From Pegea sp. RAD2-039 (taxonomy: Eukaryota > Chordata > Thaliacea > Salpida > Salpidae): a DNA stretch of 64,000 nucleotides. The stretch is from positions 1 through 64,000 of the forward strand of contig JAQGEQ010000104.1 in NCBI GenBank assembly GCA_034620365.1, written 5' to 3'. Position numbers and translations under genes: made by a program. Numbering within the stretch: position 1 is the first letter of the stretch; each line of letters starts with the position of its first letter. The notes beneath the pieces are model-generated. The model searched no databases. It was not told the origin of the DNA and worked only from the letters and a program-made list of their open reading frames with translations. Below are positions 22,675-34,581 of this stretch, one piece after another.

Positions 22675-23852
22675 AAACCTATAACCTGAAACTTATTCAA
22701 ATAGAATGTTATAAAAAGAAAACGATGTTTATTTCAAAACTTCAAACTGTTTGACTTATTTGTGAATGTTTATCTAACAAGTATTTTTCATTAAAGGAAA
22801 TAAGATTTTGCGTTTTCTTGAGATTGCTTGATGTTTACAAATTCCTTGTAAAGGTAAATCTTTTCACTTAAATTGATTTTAAATTTTAATCATCATTTCA
22901 AATATTTATTCCATATTTGTTGCATGCAAAATAGTTTTTTTTTGTTGAAATTCATTTCAGATTGTTGTTAGATAAATAGTAATATTTTAGAAATTGTTAG
23001 AATTTTATCGACAATCAGATTTAGATTTGAACGAAGAATTAGATAACAACATATTATCAATTAATTGAAGTATGCACGATAGTTAGTAAATCAGCAAACA
23101 TAACTGTTCTTATAGCTTATTTGGATAGCTTAATATTCTATGATCGAAAATATGAATTATAGAAAAATGCAACATACAGAAAGCGCTTGCATACAAGAAA
23201 CCACTATAATTATTTTTCTAAGTATTTTTTCTACATGATTTTAACCTCATATGTATTTATATATAATATGAAATATTTGAAATTTTTCACTTTCAACTTT
23301 TCTCTGTCACACTTTTTCAATATTTAAAACTAAAATTTTTACTTAAGGTATAAAATTACTAATATATTATCAGGTCCTTGGTTTCCTAATTTTCAGATTA
23401 TATAAATATACAGTTTGAGTTTTGATGTGAGATAATGAATATGGAAATTACATTATGTAACTAGGAAGACTTAAAGAAAATTGTTATAAAAGTGATAAAA
23501 AATTAAAAATAAACTTTTAAATAATTGTTATATTGTGTTAGAATAATTTTATTTGCAAAATATAACTAAGGTTCTAACAAAAGAATCTGAATCTTTTTGC
23601 ATTTCAACAATTTAATTGAAAATAAAGACTTGATAACTGACGTCATAATTGTTTGTACAGATTCATAACATCAAATATTTTAAAAGAAAGTTTGATAGTA
23701 CTTTAAACAAAAATGTTCTTATTAAAAATTTTACTTTTATACTTTTTACGAATTTAAATTATTATAACTTTAAAATATAATTGATTTAAATTACATTTTA
23801 CTAAACAATTTTACAAAAGTAATCAATTAAAATTTCAAATTTTGAAAGAAGA
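22675..23852. other. AT-rich stretch, start of block mosaic
   Basis: The text near 22,795-22,860 (AAGATTTTGCGTTTTCTTGA, then TGTTTACAAATTCCTTGTAA) recurs after the family-B hairpins at 36,985-37,040 and, more diverged, at 45,860-45,910. It is thus a loose piece of the composite repeat. A TGACGTCA sits at 23,638. No coding signal. Confidence 0.45.
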
Positions 23853-23878
23853 TATTTTGGAATCGACTGAATGTCGAT
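23853..23878 (+). repeat. Family-C 3' end (C3), promoter lost
   Basis: ATTTTGGAA (Sm-like) is directly followed by TCGACTGAATGTCGA (5-bp stem). No CACAAAC core lies about 85-95 nt upstream, so this is a truncated or decayed unit. Confidence 0.4.
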
Positions 23879-24059
23879 GACAACTTTTACTAATTTCTAA
23901 ATATTTGAATAATAATGCATTTCATATCTCCTAGACAACAACTTTGATATGTTTTCTAAAATAAATAATTTCTATTATTGTGAATAATTTAGATGTTTCC
24001 CAAAACATCTGTATTAACAATTTTCTAATAAAAATTATAATTTTATCTTTTTACTCCTT

Positions 24060-24073
24060 GCGCCACTTAGCGG
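24060..24073 (+). other. Recurrent GC-rich motif GCGCCACTTAGCGG
   Basis: One of at least seven close variants in this AT-rich window. On the other strand it reads CCGCTAAGTGGCGC, which resembles CTCF-type binding consensus from insects and vertebrates. I infer a protein-binding or transposon-end role only as a possibility. Confidence 0.4.
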
Positions 24074-24562
24074 ATATCGTATTTTTGTTACAACAACAAA
24101 TCTTTGAAACGTAATTAGTATTTTATTGAACCAGTTTAACGAAATGTATAATTTGTAGATTGGTGCATGTTTTTTGCTACAAAGCAAATTATTAGTTTTT
24201 TTTTCGTTTTATTGTCAAACAATAATTTATTTCACTTTTTTTAGTAAATATTTTATAAACAGAACTAAATGGTTAAAAATGAAATTTCAAATTGACTAAT
24301 TATTTTATATAACATCAGAATTTATATAGAATTTAGTTACCATAATAAACATACTTTCTAATGTTAGCTGCAAATTTTCTTAACTTAAGTAAAATGTATC
24401 TCTTTAGTAACACTTTTCAATTGGCATTGTCTGAGATTTCAAACTAACTTAAAACAATTTGCTTTATTAAAAGTAAGAGAAGCTAATATGTTTTAGTATT
24501 ACATGCGGTAATTTTGTACACCGATTACATTGTACTTTCTAAAAAAATGTTTAACTCGTTTA

Positions 24563-24687
24563 GATTTCTAGCACCACAAACAATAGACTTAAAACATTCT
24601 TACATATTCCGATTTTATTCTCTTAAAAAAATTCTGCAATCGAAAGGTTTAAAATACTTATAATTTAGAAACTGCCAATAGCAGTTG
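24563..24687 (+). ncRNA. Sm-RNA-like unit, family F (F1)
   Basis: The core CACCACAAACAATAGACTT (CACAAAC 24,575-24,581) is followed 87 nt later by Sm-like AATTTAGA (24,662-24,669) and the hairpin AACTGCCAATAGCAGTT (24,670-24,686; 6-bp stem). A TATA-like ACATATTCC lies between. The core sequence recurs on the minus strand at 28,586 and 38,830. Confidence 0.4.
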
Positions 24688-24689
24688 AC

Positions 24690-25650
24690 AAATTTCCAAA
24701 CAAAATTGATGATTAGTTGAACAATTGTTGTTAATCGAATTGTTATTTCATTTAGGAAATCTAATTTAAAAATTATATACAAGGAGCTTACTAATAACCA
24801 AATTGTAAAGCTAATTATTTAAACTTTTCTTTTATCTAAAAAAATCATTTTAGGGCCCTTACTTTTTATGAGTTTTAATTATGATTGAAATTGTATATGA
24901 AACTAATAAAAGTTACTCCACATAAAAATACAGATATCGAGCTTACTTTGTTTTCAATAAAAAACAGCAATACAGATTTTTAACATAAGTTTTATAGTCT
25001 GTTTTTAATTTTACGTTTTATTTTTTTCTTTTGAATTTAAAAATCTTAATTTGAGTATAGAGGCCTTATAACTGACATCATTATGATATAAACAATTTAT
25101 AGAACTGTTGAAACAAATTTTATGAAGAAAAGCTTTTATATTTTATTAAAAAATATCTTCATATTTTTATATTTTTACATTAAGTTTTTTTCAGTAAATA
25201 ACAAGCAATAAGTCTAAACGAAAAAAACTAATAAAAACTAAATCAAACTTTTTTTATTTGAAAATTTAGTATCATTGAGCAAATATGTAATTACCATTTA
25301 CAGCAACCTTCATTGGTTAAATTACATAATTCAATTTGTTGATTAAGAGATTGCTTTAACTTTATTTCGATTAATAATTGCAGAAACAAATTATATGTTA
25401 TTATAAGCGTGTAATTTGTATTTTACTAATAATAAAAATTAATTTTGCTGCTGAACTCTCTATTTTACCTAGAATTCTGAGTAGAAATACTTATTTTGCT
25501 CAGTGAAAAGTTTTTATTCGTAACTATTAAACACAATTGTATTAAAAAGTTTACAACTATCAAGTAAACTGCTGAACTAAATTTTATGTATGTCAACTTT
25601 TTTAAAGAATGAAATCTTAAGATAATCAACTTACTTAATAAATGAAGTTA
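24690..25650. other. AT-rich stretch, nothing recognised
   Basis: No frames with family resemblance and no complete small-RNA-like unit. Confidence 0.4.
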
Positions 25651-25654
25651 TGTT

Positions 25655-25775
25655 GATAAGTATTTTATCACCAAATTTATAATCAGTTAAAAACCTTAAA
25701 TGCTGATTGAAATATTTTTTTACTTTTCATTTCTTATCACTTTGTTGTAATCTAGAGTTTTTGAATCAAGTTTAG
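25655..25775 (-). ncRNA. Sm-RNA-like unit, family A-type (A8)
   Basis: Minus strand: the core is decayed (GATTCAAAAACTCTAGATTAC, RC of 25,745-25,766) but the ACTCTAGATTAC flank is as in other family-A units. 85 nt on, AAATTTGG (25,671-25,678) and the hairpin GATAAAATACTTATC (25,655-25,669) follow. The stem differs from other A units but still pairs. Confidence 0.35.
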
Positions 25776-26800
25776 GAGAATATTGTTTATAATTTTATTG
25801 AACAAACTTTTGTTAAATTATAAAATTCATTTTTTTAAATTTCAAATAAATTGTGTATACGAAAATAACTCATCACACAAAAAATAAAAAATATATAATT
25901 AGTTTTAAAATTTAATTGTTTTTTTCAATTTGAAATATAAGTAAAAACACTAACTTTTTTATAACAAAAAGTTCCTCTTTGCAAAATAGGTTCTTAATGG
26001 TTCTCAATAGTTGGACACTTTTTCGACATCAACAATATTTAGCAACTTTTTTTTTTGATAAAGTTAATCAGATATTCTCTACAAGTTTCAGAAGATTTAA
26101 AGTTATGTCTTTGTTTGAAAAATTGAATTATTTTACTTGTAGTAATCTGTTTGTCCTGTTTTCAATAATTTGTATATGCTTTAGTAGGAAAAGGCGTTTT
26201 CATACAAATATCTCTTTTTTTAAAAAGACCAGAAATGGAGCTTAATTCACAAAAAATAAACTTATGTCGTTAAACTATTTTCAAAATTAAGAGAGCAATC
26301 CTTTAAGATTTCATCTAACAAATAACAGAATAATAATATAACATAATTTATTCAAATATAAAAACTTTTATTTTACACAATTAGTATTTCTATTTATATC
26401 TCAGATGAAATAATTAAGAAGCAACATTTCTATTTCTTTATTACTTTTTAATATCATTCAAACGAAATTATTAAACATCGGAGCAAGAAAACTATTCTCT
26501 CTTGCGCCTAGTAGCGGAAAAGGAAAATTTTGAAATATTTTTTTGTAAAGTTTTTTTTTAAACTCATTTCTACTAAACTATCCAAAGTAGAAAGTTTCTA
26601 ATCATCCATACTGAAAAACATATTTAAAAATTCTTTTTTAAAAATACTAAATTTGCTAAAACTCTTTTTTTCTATTTGTAAACATTCTGTCAATTTATCA
26701 GTTACATGTTTCCGTCAAAATAATAAATTTTCAACTTTAATTATTTTCATGTTGCTACTTGCAGAGAATTGAAACTCAAGGTAGTCTTGTTATTTACTTA
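25776..26800. other. AT-rich stretch with GCGCCTAGTAGCGG motif
   Basis: GCGCCTAGTAGCGGAAAAGG lies at 26,504-26,523 and shares its right half with copies at 36,536 and 45,318. The 88-codon frame at 25,979-26,245 is taken as chance. Confidence 0.4.
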
Positions 26801-26810
26801 ATCGATTTCT

Positions 26811-26932
26811 GTTGAAAGTATTTCAACTTCAAATTGGTTCATAGATTCAATATGCACAATAATCTAAGAACTTCCAGAACTTTTCGGTTATATGAACTAT
26901 GTTACAATCTAGAGTTTGTGGGATCAAGCTTA
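26811..26932 (-). ncRNA. Sm-RNA-like unit, family A (A1)
   Basis: Minus strand: upstream element CTTGATCCCACAAACTCTAG followed by ATTGTAAC (CACAAAC 26,914-26,920). An ATATAA-like string follows near 26,888-26,893. After 85 nt comes Sm-like AATTTGAA (26,828-26,835) and hairpin GTTGAAATACTTTCAAC (26,811-26,827; 7-bp stem). One of the best preserved family-A copies. Confidence 0.5.
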
Positions 26933-27267
26933 AACGAATTGGTTAATTTTTATTCCGTTTTTTTATGTTAAACTCTTTTTTGACAAAGAAAAAAAAGATA
27001 ATAGTTATTATTTGGTATTATCTATTAGTTTATTTAGTTCAAACATTTAATTTTGAAGTAGAGTTGACTCTATAGGTACTATTTTAGATCTATGATTCAA
27101 TTTCTTTCTGATCTTGATATTATTAAGTAATCTCATGAAAAAATTTTAATTTTTCAAATCTACAAAAATCAAAGTAATTATTTTACTGATAATTGTTTTA
27201 AATAGAGTCAAGATTATTAGAACAATAATATTTTCAATAACATTATCAGTTGATTAAATTACACCAA

Positions 27268-27392
27268 AAACTTAACGATACCACAAACATAAGATTGTAC
27301 GCAGATAATATATAACACTTTAGAATATCGATAATTTTTTTCCCGAGCCAATTTTTCCTAATATATTTTGCAAGATGGACTTTTGCATCTAA
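27268..27392 (+). ncRNA. Sm-RNA-like unit, family B (B1), weak 3' end
   Basis: Upstream element ACGATACCACAAACATAAGA (CACAAAC 27,282-27,288) with TATATAA at 27,309-27,315. The 3' part is worn: ATTTTGCA replaces the Sm-like string and the hairpin AGATGGACTTTTGCATCT has one mismatch. Confidence 0.35.
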
Positions 27393-27429
27393 TCATCAAA
27401 AACTGTTTTTTCATAAAAAGATCACACGA

Positions 27430-27565
27430 AAAACTCAAAGATACCTAAGATAAAAGTTAAAAGTTGTATAACCGTGTAGATAAAGATAAATTTAGTAATC
27501 ATCTCTGAAATGTTCACTGATAATAAATATATATGATTTACAAGATTTATTTTTCGAATTTTTTG
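27430..27565 (+). repeat. Decayed family-B unit with core deleted
   Basis: Reads AAAGATACCTAAGATAA: relative to GATACCACAAACATAAGAT the ACAAACA is precisely missing. A GTATAACCGTGTAG box follows. The same decayed form, with core AACAAAC, occurs inverted at 41,770-41,900. Confidence 0.4.
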
Positions 27566-27784
27566 ATAACTTAATGAACTTGAGTTGCTTGAAGTTATAG
27601 TTTGGAGTTGAAAAACATTTTATTAAAAATATACTTAGTGTATAATTTAATTAAAGTGAAATTCTATTATGTACAGATAATACGATAAAAATCATTTCGG
27701 TCAAAAAAAATTTGAAAAGGTTTTCTAGTTTTCAAATAATTACATAAAATTATTTAGGGTATCACTAAAATCTGTTTCATATGC

Positions 27785-27800
27785 AGTTTCATCTGAAACT
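27785..27800 (+). repeat. Conserved hairpin H, copy 1
   Basis: AGTTTCATCTGAAACT (7-bp stem, 2-nt loop) is preceded by TATCACTAAAA...TATGC. Further copies: 29,165-29,180, 39,868-39,883 and, inverted, 41,480-41,495. No Sm-like site is adjacent. Confidence 0.5.
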
Positions 27801-28501
27801 TTATTTCATAAAAATATAAGTAAATAATTTTAAAAATTATGACTATTATGAACATTAAATTTATTTAATTTAATAACTAAATAATTTATAATAGTATAAG
27901 AACTTATATGCAAAGTGAATTATTTAAAGGTAAAAAAATAAACTAATTATAGATTTTTCTTTTTAAAATTTTATAACCATAACAATTTATAACCCAAAGA
28001 TCACAATCTTGCCTAAATTTTTTTTAACTTTTATATTTTAATCTTGTTTTACCAAAACATTCAACTTTCTACGTCACAGAAAAATTTAATAATCATTTTT
28101 AATGTTTTTTGTCCTGTTAGTAACGATTTTAAAAAATTCAGAAACTTATGTTTTTACTTAATAAATCTTCATCTACAATTGTTATACTAATAGTTTATAA
28201 TTTAAACTTTAAAATAAGCTTTTCCAGCAAAACAATAAACATTAAATACTATTTTGCAAGAAAACCACATTAGAATATAATTTGGATGATGTTTTTCATT
28301 TTTTAAAATAGTTTTATAAATTTTGTACTAAATGATAAATTTTGGAAAAAGTTTATATCATACTAGCCAAAATAACCATTTTAACCTAAAATAGCTTAAA
28401 TAAATTTGTTTTTCTACTGTAGATTAAAAAAGGAGTCAAAATTAAAATATCTTTATTCATTTTTGTTAAAACTATTTTGTAAATTGAAATTATGTTTTTA
28501 A

Positions 28502-28605
28502 AAGTTTTTCATTGTTAAAAACTCATAAGAAAATTTAAAGGTTATTATTTATAAAATAAATATGTAAAAATGGTTAAAGTCTGTTGTTTGTGGTGCTACA
28601 AATCC
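28502..28605 (-). repeat. Family-F-like unit (F2), spacing shortened
   Basis: Minus strand: core GCACCACAAACAACAGACTT (CACAAAC 28,586-28,592), then after about 57 nt AAATTTTCTTATG and hairpin AGTTTTTAACAATGAAAAAC plus T (28,503-28,523; 7-bp stem). A further core copy, CACCATAAACAACAGACTT, lies near 38,828-38,846 (minus). Confidence 0.35.
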
Positions 28606-28799
28606 AAATAGTTAAAGGTTTTTAAACTAATTAAAAAATAAATAATTAAAATTGAATTAAAAATAATTATCAAAGAATTCATAAACATATTTTAACTTAT
28701 AAATATTTTTATAAGTAATCAAATATTTGATATACATAGTTTTATTTCAACATTGACAAAGAGAGCATTCATTATAAACAAAAATTACCATTAAAATTT

Positions 28800-28934
28800 G
28801 AATTTGATCCCACAAATTCTAGATTACCACAAAATAATAAATATTCAAAAGTAAATTAACATTACCATATCTACTTGCTGTAGTATTTATGACTTTCTAG
28901 ATAGTCAGTTTGGAATTGAAATACTTTTTCAACG
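28800..28934 (+). ncRNA. Sm-RNA-like unit, family A (A5)
   Basis: Upstream element TTTGATCCCACAAATTCTAG then ATTACC (core CACAAAT 28,811-28,817). About 97 nt on come a body stem TGACTTTCTAGATAGTCA (28,890-28,907), then GTTTGGA (28,908-28,914), then the hairpin TTGAAATACTTTTTCAA (28,916-28,932). Stem, Sm-like string and stem in this order is the spliceosomal-type 3' layout. Confidence 0.45.
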
Positions 28935-29341
28935 AAACTTTTATTTATAAAAAAAAAGAATAACTTAGTTAAGTCACTTGAGTTACTCTTTATACAAAAA
29001 ATTCAAGTAGTCTAGGTAAATGAAGTAAAAATAATTTTGATGAGAAATTTGTTTCATTTATTTAAAACTTTACTGATAATGTGATATAGTGTTTAAAAAA
29101 CTTTCTAACTTTCAATAAATTGAATAAAATTATTTACGGCATCACTAAAAACCGCCTTAAATGCAGTTTCAACTGAAATTTAATTTCACATAAATAAAAA
29201 TATACAATCTTAAAAATTATAACTATTATGAACTTTTTAATTAATAATTTTTAACAGAAAATATATAAAAATGTGTGTTAAAATAGTTATAAGAAAACAT
29301 AATAGTATTAAATTGTTTAAACTAATATTATATTAATAATA

Positions 29342-29367
29342 AATTGGAAGATGCACATTTGCATTTG
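29342..29367 (+). repeat. Family-B 3' end (B3), no promoter
   Basis: AATTGGAAGATGCACATTTG then CATTT: Sm-like string plus the family-B hairpin with an end mismatch. No core is found upstream. Confidence 0.4.
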
Positions 29368-30660
29368 TTGATCAAACAAGTATTTTTCCTAGAAAGCAAT
29401 AATAAAATTTTACATTTCTTGAATAAATAATGTAATTTCAAATTTATGAATTTTATCAAAGTATTTCGAAATTTAAATTAAAATCAGATTCAATAAATAT
29501 TTATTTTTGGTAACATAACAACTAATCAGGAACAAATTTAGTTGAATTTTTTGAATAACAAAATTTAGCATTCGAGAACTTAGTATTCCTTTCACTTTTT
29601 ATGATAATTCGAAATTTATTCATTCTACCCTAGTCAAACCCTTTTTACTAATCAATTTGTTTTCAACTCTATTTTGTTTTTGAATTGAACTGACTGATTG
29701 TGGTTCGCTATTTAAATTCATTACAGCTTTTTGTAATCGGGCGGACTTCAGTTGCCTTGTAGGCCACTAACAAGTCTCTTGTGATAAGTTACAAGTGACT
29801 TTGCTAGTTTCTGAGAAGCAGATATACTGAATTATAAAAACCAAATGTTTAGAACATTTGAATAGTATTACTTAGAATATGATGATTGGGGAAATATATG
29901 ATAACAATTTTGAACAAAGGTAGAAAAACATAAATATTTATTTAAATAAAATTTTATTATTACTCTGATTTAATATTTGCTTCTTATGTTTGCAATTAGA
30001 AAACAGGAAACTAGTTTAGAAGCAAGTTTGATTATGAGGAAGCTCATTTGACGTAGCGACGTTTCTTTCTAATTATATTTAAGGATTAGGTGATGATGTC
30101 AAAAGCACAACAATTGTAAACAAATTTAAGAAGAGAAATATACCCAAAAGGTTATAAACTTACTCAGCATCAACAAAACAAAATACGACATGAATTTTTA
30201 CAAAATATTTGAAAAAATGATTAAATGATTTAACTATAATAAAACAACCTTTTACCAAGACACGTAGCAAAACTTTCAGTAAAAGTTTAAAAATCTCAAA
30301 TTTATTTAACATATTTTACAATATTAAACAACTTGCTTAATTTTATTGTTATACAGTTAGAATGCTAGGAGTTTTTAAAATATAGCTTCACTAATTAAAT
30401 GTAGATAAAAATAAAGGTTATTATTTTCGATAATCACAATAATAAGTAAAATATATTGAAGAGGATGTTTCATTCACGGATACATTTAATTGATTAAATC
30501 AAATAATTTTGCTGTGTATAATAATGAAGTTTTGGCTTGATAGAATTACACTTTTAAATCACTAAAGTAAAAGATTATTCAAAAACGAAACAGAATCTAG
30601 TAAAAGTTAGTTTACGATTACAGACTAACACATTTTAAAATACTTTAATATTAGTAAATG
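29368..30660. other. AT-rich stretch, nothing recognised
   Basis: A slightly less AT-rich patch near 29,735-29,800 shows no coding frame. Its right end, 30,400-30,660, starts an inverted match to 40,310-40,600. Confidence 0.4.
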
Positions 30661-30664
30661 TTAC

Positions 30665-30790
30665 ATCGACATTTAGTCGACTTCAAATTAAATTTTTCAA
30701 AAAAATTGGTTTCCAAGACAATTAGATTTAGCGCTAAAAATTGCTTAATAAAAAGGATTTTTATTCTAGTGTTTGTGGGTTAAACACTGA
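30665..30790 (-). ncRNA. Sm-RNA-like unit, family C (C1)
   Basis: Minus strand: TTTAACCCACAAACACTAGA (CACAAAC 30,771-30,777); 88 nt on, AATTTGAAG (30,681-30,689) and the perfect hairpin TCGACTAAATGTCGA (30,666-30,680). The core itself sits in a small palindrome, AGTGTTTAACCCACAAACAC plus T. It is paired inversely with C2 at 40.2 kb. Confidence 0.5.
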
Positions 30791-31670
30791 TTTATCACCG
30801 TAAAGAGAAACCCACTAAATTAGGATTCAAATTATTTTTGTTTAGGTTAAAAAGACATAAAAAACTCTTTCTCTATGTTTTGCTTTTATAATGATTATCC
30901 CAAACTAAAAAGTGTTAAATCTTATATTAGTTTTGTCAAAAAGTCGTACAAATCTCCACAGTGTTTAAAAATCAAATAACAGTTTTAGAACTAAAAAGCT
31001 GATAATTATAGAGAGAATGAAAAAGTTTTATTTTTTTAATCCTATAACTAAAAGAACTTCACTGAACTATTGATCTAATTAAAATGATAAATAATAAAAT
31101 TTAATGGTTTTCATCTTTTGCAAATACAAAAACTTGTTCATTAATAGCAAAGCAACTTTCAGATTATGGATCTAAAATTGGTGAAATGTTTTCCACGCAA
31201 TAATTAAATTTGATTCCAAATAAAATGTAAAAACTGGTAAGTCTGTAGTTTCACTAAATTAAACGAAAGCATCAATTAATTGAGTTAATTGAAAATTTTT
31301 TTGTTAAAATGTTATTATCAGTCCTATTCTAAATTTGATAATTAAATAGTAAAATACTATTTTTTTGATTTTTCTTAATAAAAAGTAAAATTTTTTCAAA
31401 AAAGATTTCTTATATTAAAAGATTTCAAAAATTTTCTTGGGTTAAACTTATTAGTATGTGATGTATTTCACAATTTTTTCTTATTACAAAATTTAGTAAT
31501 CTTATTTATATGTCCTAACAGCAATTTAAAGAATTCAATTTTTCAAACAAAAGGCTTAACTGGAAATCTTCTGATAGCTTATAGAGAATATCTGAAAAAC
31601 TTTATGATAAATATAAAAAAGTTGATAATTATTCTTGACGTCGTATAACAATATCAATTGATTAAAGCAC
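30791..31670. other. AT-rich stretch, nothing recognised
   Basis: No coding or RNA-like signal beyond short A/T runs. Confidence 0.4.
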
Positions 31671-31674
31671 ACGT

Positions 31675-31804
31675 AAAATTTAACGATACCACAAACATAA
31701 GATTGTTTAAACAAGTTATATAACAGTATAGATTTCAATAAAGCGTTTTTCATACCTGCATTCATTCTCCTAATGATTTATTTGGATGATGCACTTTTGC
31801 ATCT
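31675..31804 (+). ncRNA. Sm-RNA-like unit, family B (B2)
   Basis: AACGATACCACAAACATAAG (CACAAAC 31,690-31,696), TATATAA 31,717-31,723, ATTTGGA 31,780-31,786, and the hairpin GATGCACTTTTGCATC 31,788-31,803. Core-to-Sm distance 90 nt. The body between TATA and Sm-like site is unlike other B units. Confidence 0.5.
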
Positions 31805-32204
31805 AATTATAAAATAAGTTTTGCTTCATAGTCAACCCATTCAGTTTTGGAAAATTTTTATTTTGTAAAAATATTCAGTTGAAGTTAATACAGCAAGTTG
31901 AAGGAATTTATAATACTAACTATATCAAGATTCAACTTTCAGATTATCGAATAGTCTTGATATTTTCCCAGATACTTATTTCACCAAATTAAGCAATTAA
32001 TACTAACAGTAAATATAAACCAATCTACAAACTGTACAAATAATTTAAGTAATTTATAATAATGTTATTTCAGTTTTTAGATATTTGTTATTGCAGCAAA
32101 AGTTGTATAATATTGTTCAAAAGAGTAGCATATGATATATTTGAAGATGATTGCTCAGAAAATAATTGCTTCTAAAAGTGGCGAAAAACTGAAACCAGAC
32201 TGAT

Positions 32205-32305
32205 ATTAAATACAAAGTTCGAGGTCCACCATTGGATTTGAGATTTGCCAAGAATTTTCTAAAAACGGAAGTGGCAACAAACCAGTGGTTCCCCTAATTT
32301 ATATA
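32205..32305 (+). mobile_element. LINE ORF1 C-terminal fragment
   Basis: Plus strand: encodes DIKYKVRGPPLDLRFAK then, after a frameshift, SKNGSGNKP, matching the ORF1 end DFKYKVRGSPWALQIVKVFS KNGSAK. It is bounded on both sides by unrelated AT-rich DNA. Confidence 0.7.
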
Positions 32306-33176
32306 ACATTTTCTCTGCATACAACTGTGAATACCATCCTTTAAGCACAAGATATCACTTCACAGAAGCGTCTAATCAAATCTCAAAAGCGTCCCAATGA
32401 TATTTCTTATAAAATCTAATATTTATAGAAAAACATGTATTTCATTATACATCTATATCAACAATAAACAATTTCGATTAAATTTTCTTCAAAGGTTGTT
32501 TTAAACGGTTATTTGCTGTAAAGATACAGATAGTATTTTATCAAAATTACTATTTCTACTTAAATTCTAGAACTGAAAAGAACAAGTAGAAAATTTTATC
32601 CAGATTTGTAAACATTAAGCAGCAAATTTTATTTTTCTTATAGCTGCTAATATTTAAATACCAACTTAGCAAATCTATTATGAGACATTATTATTATACT
32701 ATTATGCATTCAACACGAATGACTAATTTTATAAATATTCTTAAATTAGATGAAACATAGAAAAGTAATATTTTTTATACAGTTGCAAAATAAAACAGTT
32801 AAAATAAAATTACCTAATTTTAAATATGTAACAGCTAGAGTTCTAATAAAACATAGAGTTCTAAAATAGTTGTAAAAATTTATAAATATTTTTATACTTG
32901 TCCTAAGACGTAACTATTTTATATTTACTTTATCTTAATTGTTAGTGTTGTAAAATATCTTTTACATCTACTGTAAACAACTCGTATGTAAAATATCTAC
33001 TTATATACTTCTTCTTAATTTCAGATTATGAAACTTTTCTGTTGCTTAACCTACGTTTTGAAGATTATTTACTAAAAAAAACAGGTCTATTTTTAATCCT
33101 CAAGTTAGTTTAAAGCAATTGACTAGAAAGATTATTTAAGTTTCAGATATTTATTATTGTAGCAAACTTAACCTAT

Positions 33177-33190
33177 CCGCTAGATGGCTC
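33177..33190 (-). other. Recurrent GC-rich motif CCGCTAGATGGCTC
   Basis: The inverse of GCGCCATCTAGCGG at 46,819 with one change. It sits beside the conserved TTTGCTACAATAATAAAT flank in all three long copies (also 61,119). Confidence 0.45.
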
Positions 33191-33629
33191 AAACAGTCAA
33201 AACAAAATATTACAATTTTTGCATTTTTGTAATGAATCAAACAGTAAAAATTAAAGTTATTCTAAACTGTATACATTATGTAAAATATATATTGTAAAAT
33301 TACTTTTACTTTTAATCCTAAAAATATGGTTTATTAGTTAAAATGTATATCATTAAACAAAAGTTAGAAATTTCTTTGTTCTTCAGATAAACTTTAACAA
33401 CTTCAGAATTTGATGTAATAAAGCTATTTCATCTTACAGCTGTTAATTAATATCTTGTTAGTTTAATTGACTTTACTTAATTTAATGAAAAAAATTATTT
33501 TTGTTTTAAAATAAAGAAATAAATATAATTATTATCTGAATAGTTAGATATTTAATTAAAGCAAAAATTATAATCTTTATAATAATTATATTTTTAATTA
33601 CAATATCAATTGAATAAAGCATGAGTAAT

Positions 33630-33735
33630 CTTTGATGAAACTACAAACATAGGAGTTGGTATAGATCATTTATAACTCTATAATTTTATTATGATTTGTA
33701 TAAATTTTATTACAATATCTTAGTTATCGTTAGTT
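33630..33735 (+). repeat. Decayed family-B-like unit (inverted copy 46,160-46,262)
   Basis: GATGAAACTACAAACATAGG and a TTTATAACT box in the right places, but no convincing Sm-like string or hairpin about 90 nt on. Both inverted copies share the decay. Confidence 0.35.
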
Positions 33736-33762
33736 TTAATGTGTAAAGTCGCCAAGTGATAA

Positions 33763-33905
33763 TTGTAAATTTAGAAAATTATCCAAATTGTTAAAACCTG
33801 TTTATCACTTCATATTAATACAATTTTATTTTTTTTCTGATAACGCAAATTCTTGATGTTTCTGCAAGAATTGAAAAACAACTTTCGTTTGTGGTATTGA
33901 TGATT
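33763..33905 (-). ncRNA. Sm-RNA-like unit, family G (G1)
   Basis: Minus strand: CATCAATACCACAAACGAAA (CACAAAC 33,887-33,893), no clear TATA, then after about 104 nt AATTTGGA (33,782-33,789) and a long-loop stem GATAATT...AATTATC. Inverted duplicate of G2 at 45,984. Confidence 0.4.
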
Positions 33906-34072
33906 TTTTTTTACAAAAAAAAACTCTTTTTCTAAAAAAATGTTGTGTTAAATGAATAAATTAAAGATTACGAAAAATCAAATTACACTTGTACAAGGAG
34001 CTTATAAAGGTCACGAAATCTCGAAACATCACGAAAGCTCATTTTTTCCATGGAAAAATTTATTTGATATAG

Positions 34073-34203
34073 AGATGCAAAATTGCATCGTCCAAATTTA
34101 GATACTACGCATCAATTATTTGATACCAAAACACTCTTTCCTCGTAATCTATACGGTTATATATTATCTTCATTCAATCTTATGTTTGTGGTATCAGTAA
34201 ATT
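34073..34203 (-). ncRNA. Sm-RNA-like unit, family B (B4)
   Basis: Minus strand: CTGATACCACAAACATAAGA (CACAAAC 34,184-34,190), TATATAA (34,157-34,163), body stem ATCAAATAATTGAT (34,111-34,124), ATTTGGA (34,091-34,097), hairpin GATGCAATTTTGCATC (34,074-34,089, perfect). Core-to-Sm 93 nt. Confidence 0.5.
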
Positions 34204-34559
34204 TTTTGATTGCTTTAATCAATCGATAATGTTATTGATGATATTGTTGTTATACTGATATTATTAATTCAATTTAAAATTAATTATAAATAAACTCAAC
34301 TTTTATCAAAACATTTATTTTGTTTCTTTATATCTCTCAATAATTTATTTTCTTGTTTTTACTTATTGTTGAATAATATTAGATTTTAATTAACACTGCA
34401 TGTTTACAAAAATTTAAAGTATAAATAGTATTTTATAAAATGGAAATTAAGAGTACGTTGGTAACTGTGACTATTTTAAAAACTTTATTATTTTAGATAA
34501 TGTTAACAAATCAAGACTAAAAGATCAATCTACAGAAAACAAATCAACTATTTCCTTTT

Positions 34560-34581
34560 CCGCTACTTGTGCGCTAGATGG
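34560..34581 (-). other. Recurrent GC-rich motif, double form
   Basis: CCGCTACTTGTGCGCTAGAT plus GG contains both halves seen at 36,529 (CGTCTAGCGCCAAGTAGCGG) in opposite orientation. The two half-sites flank a GCGC. Confidence 0.45.

Larger units (their letters stand above)
26890..28560 (+). repeat. Inverted repeat arm (partner 40,600-42,280)
   Basis: Read inversely, 40,600-42,280 contains the same landmarks in order: family-A core, decayed family-B unit, hairpin H, the run near 27,980 (CCCAAAGATCACAATC, cf. 41,275), ACATCATCCAA (28,285 vs 40,968) and TCTACTGTAGATT (28,414 vs 40,830). Confidence 0.7.
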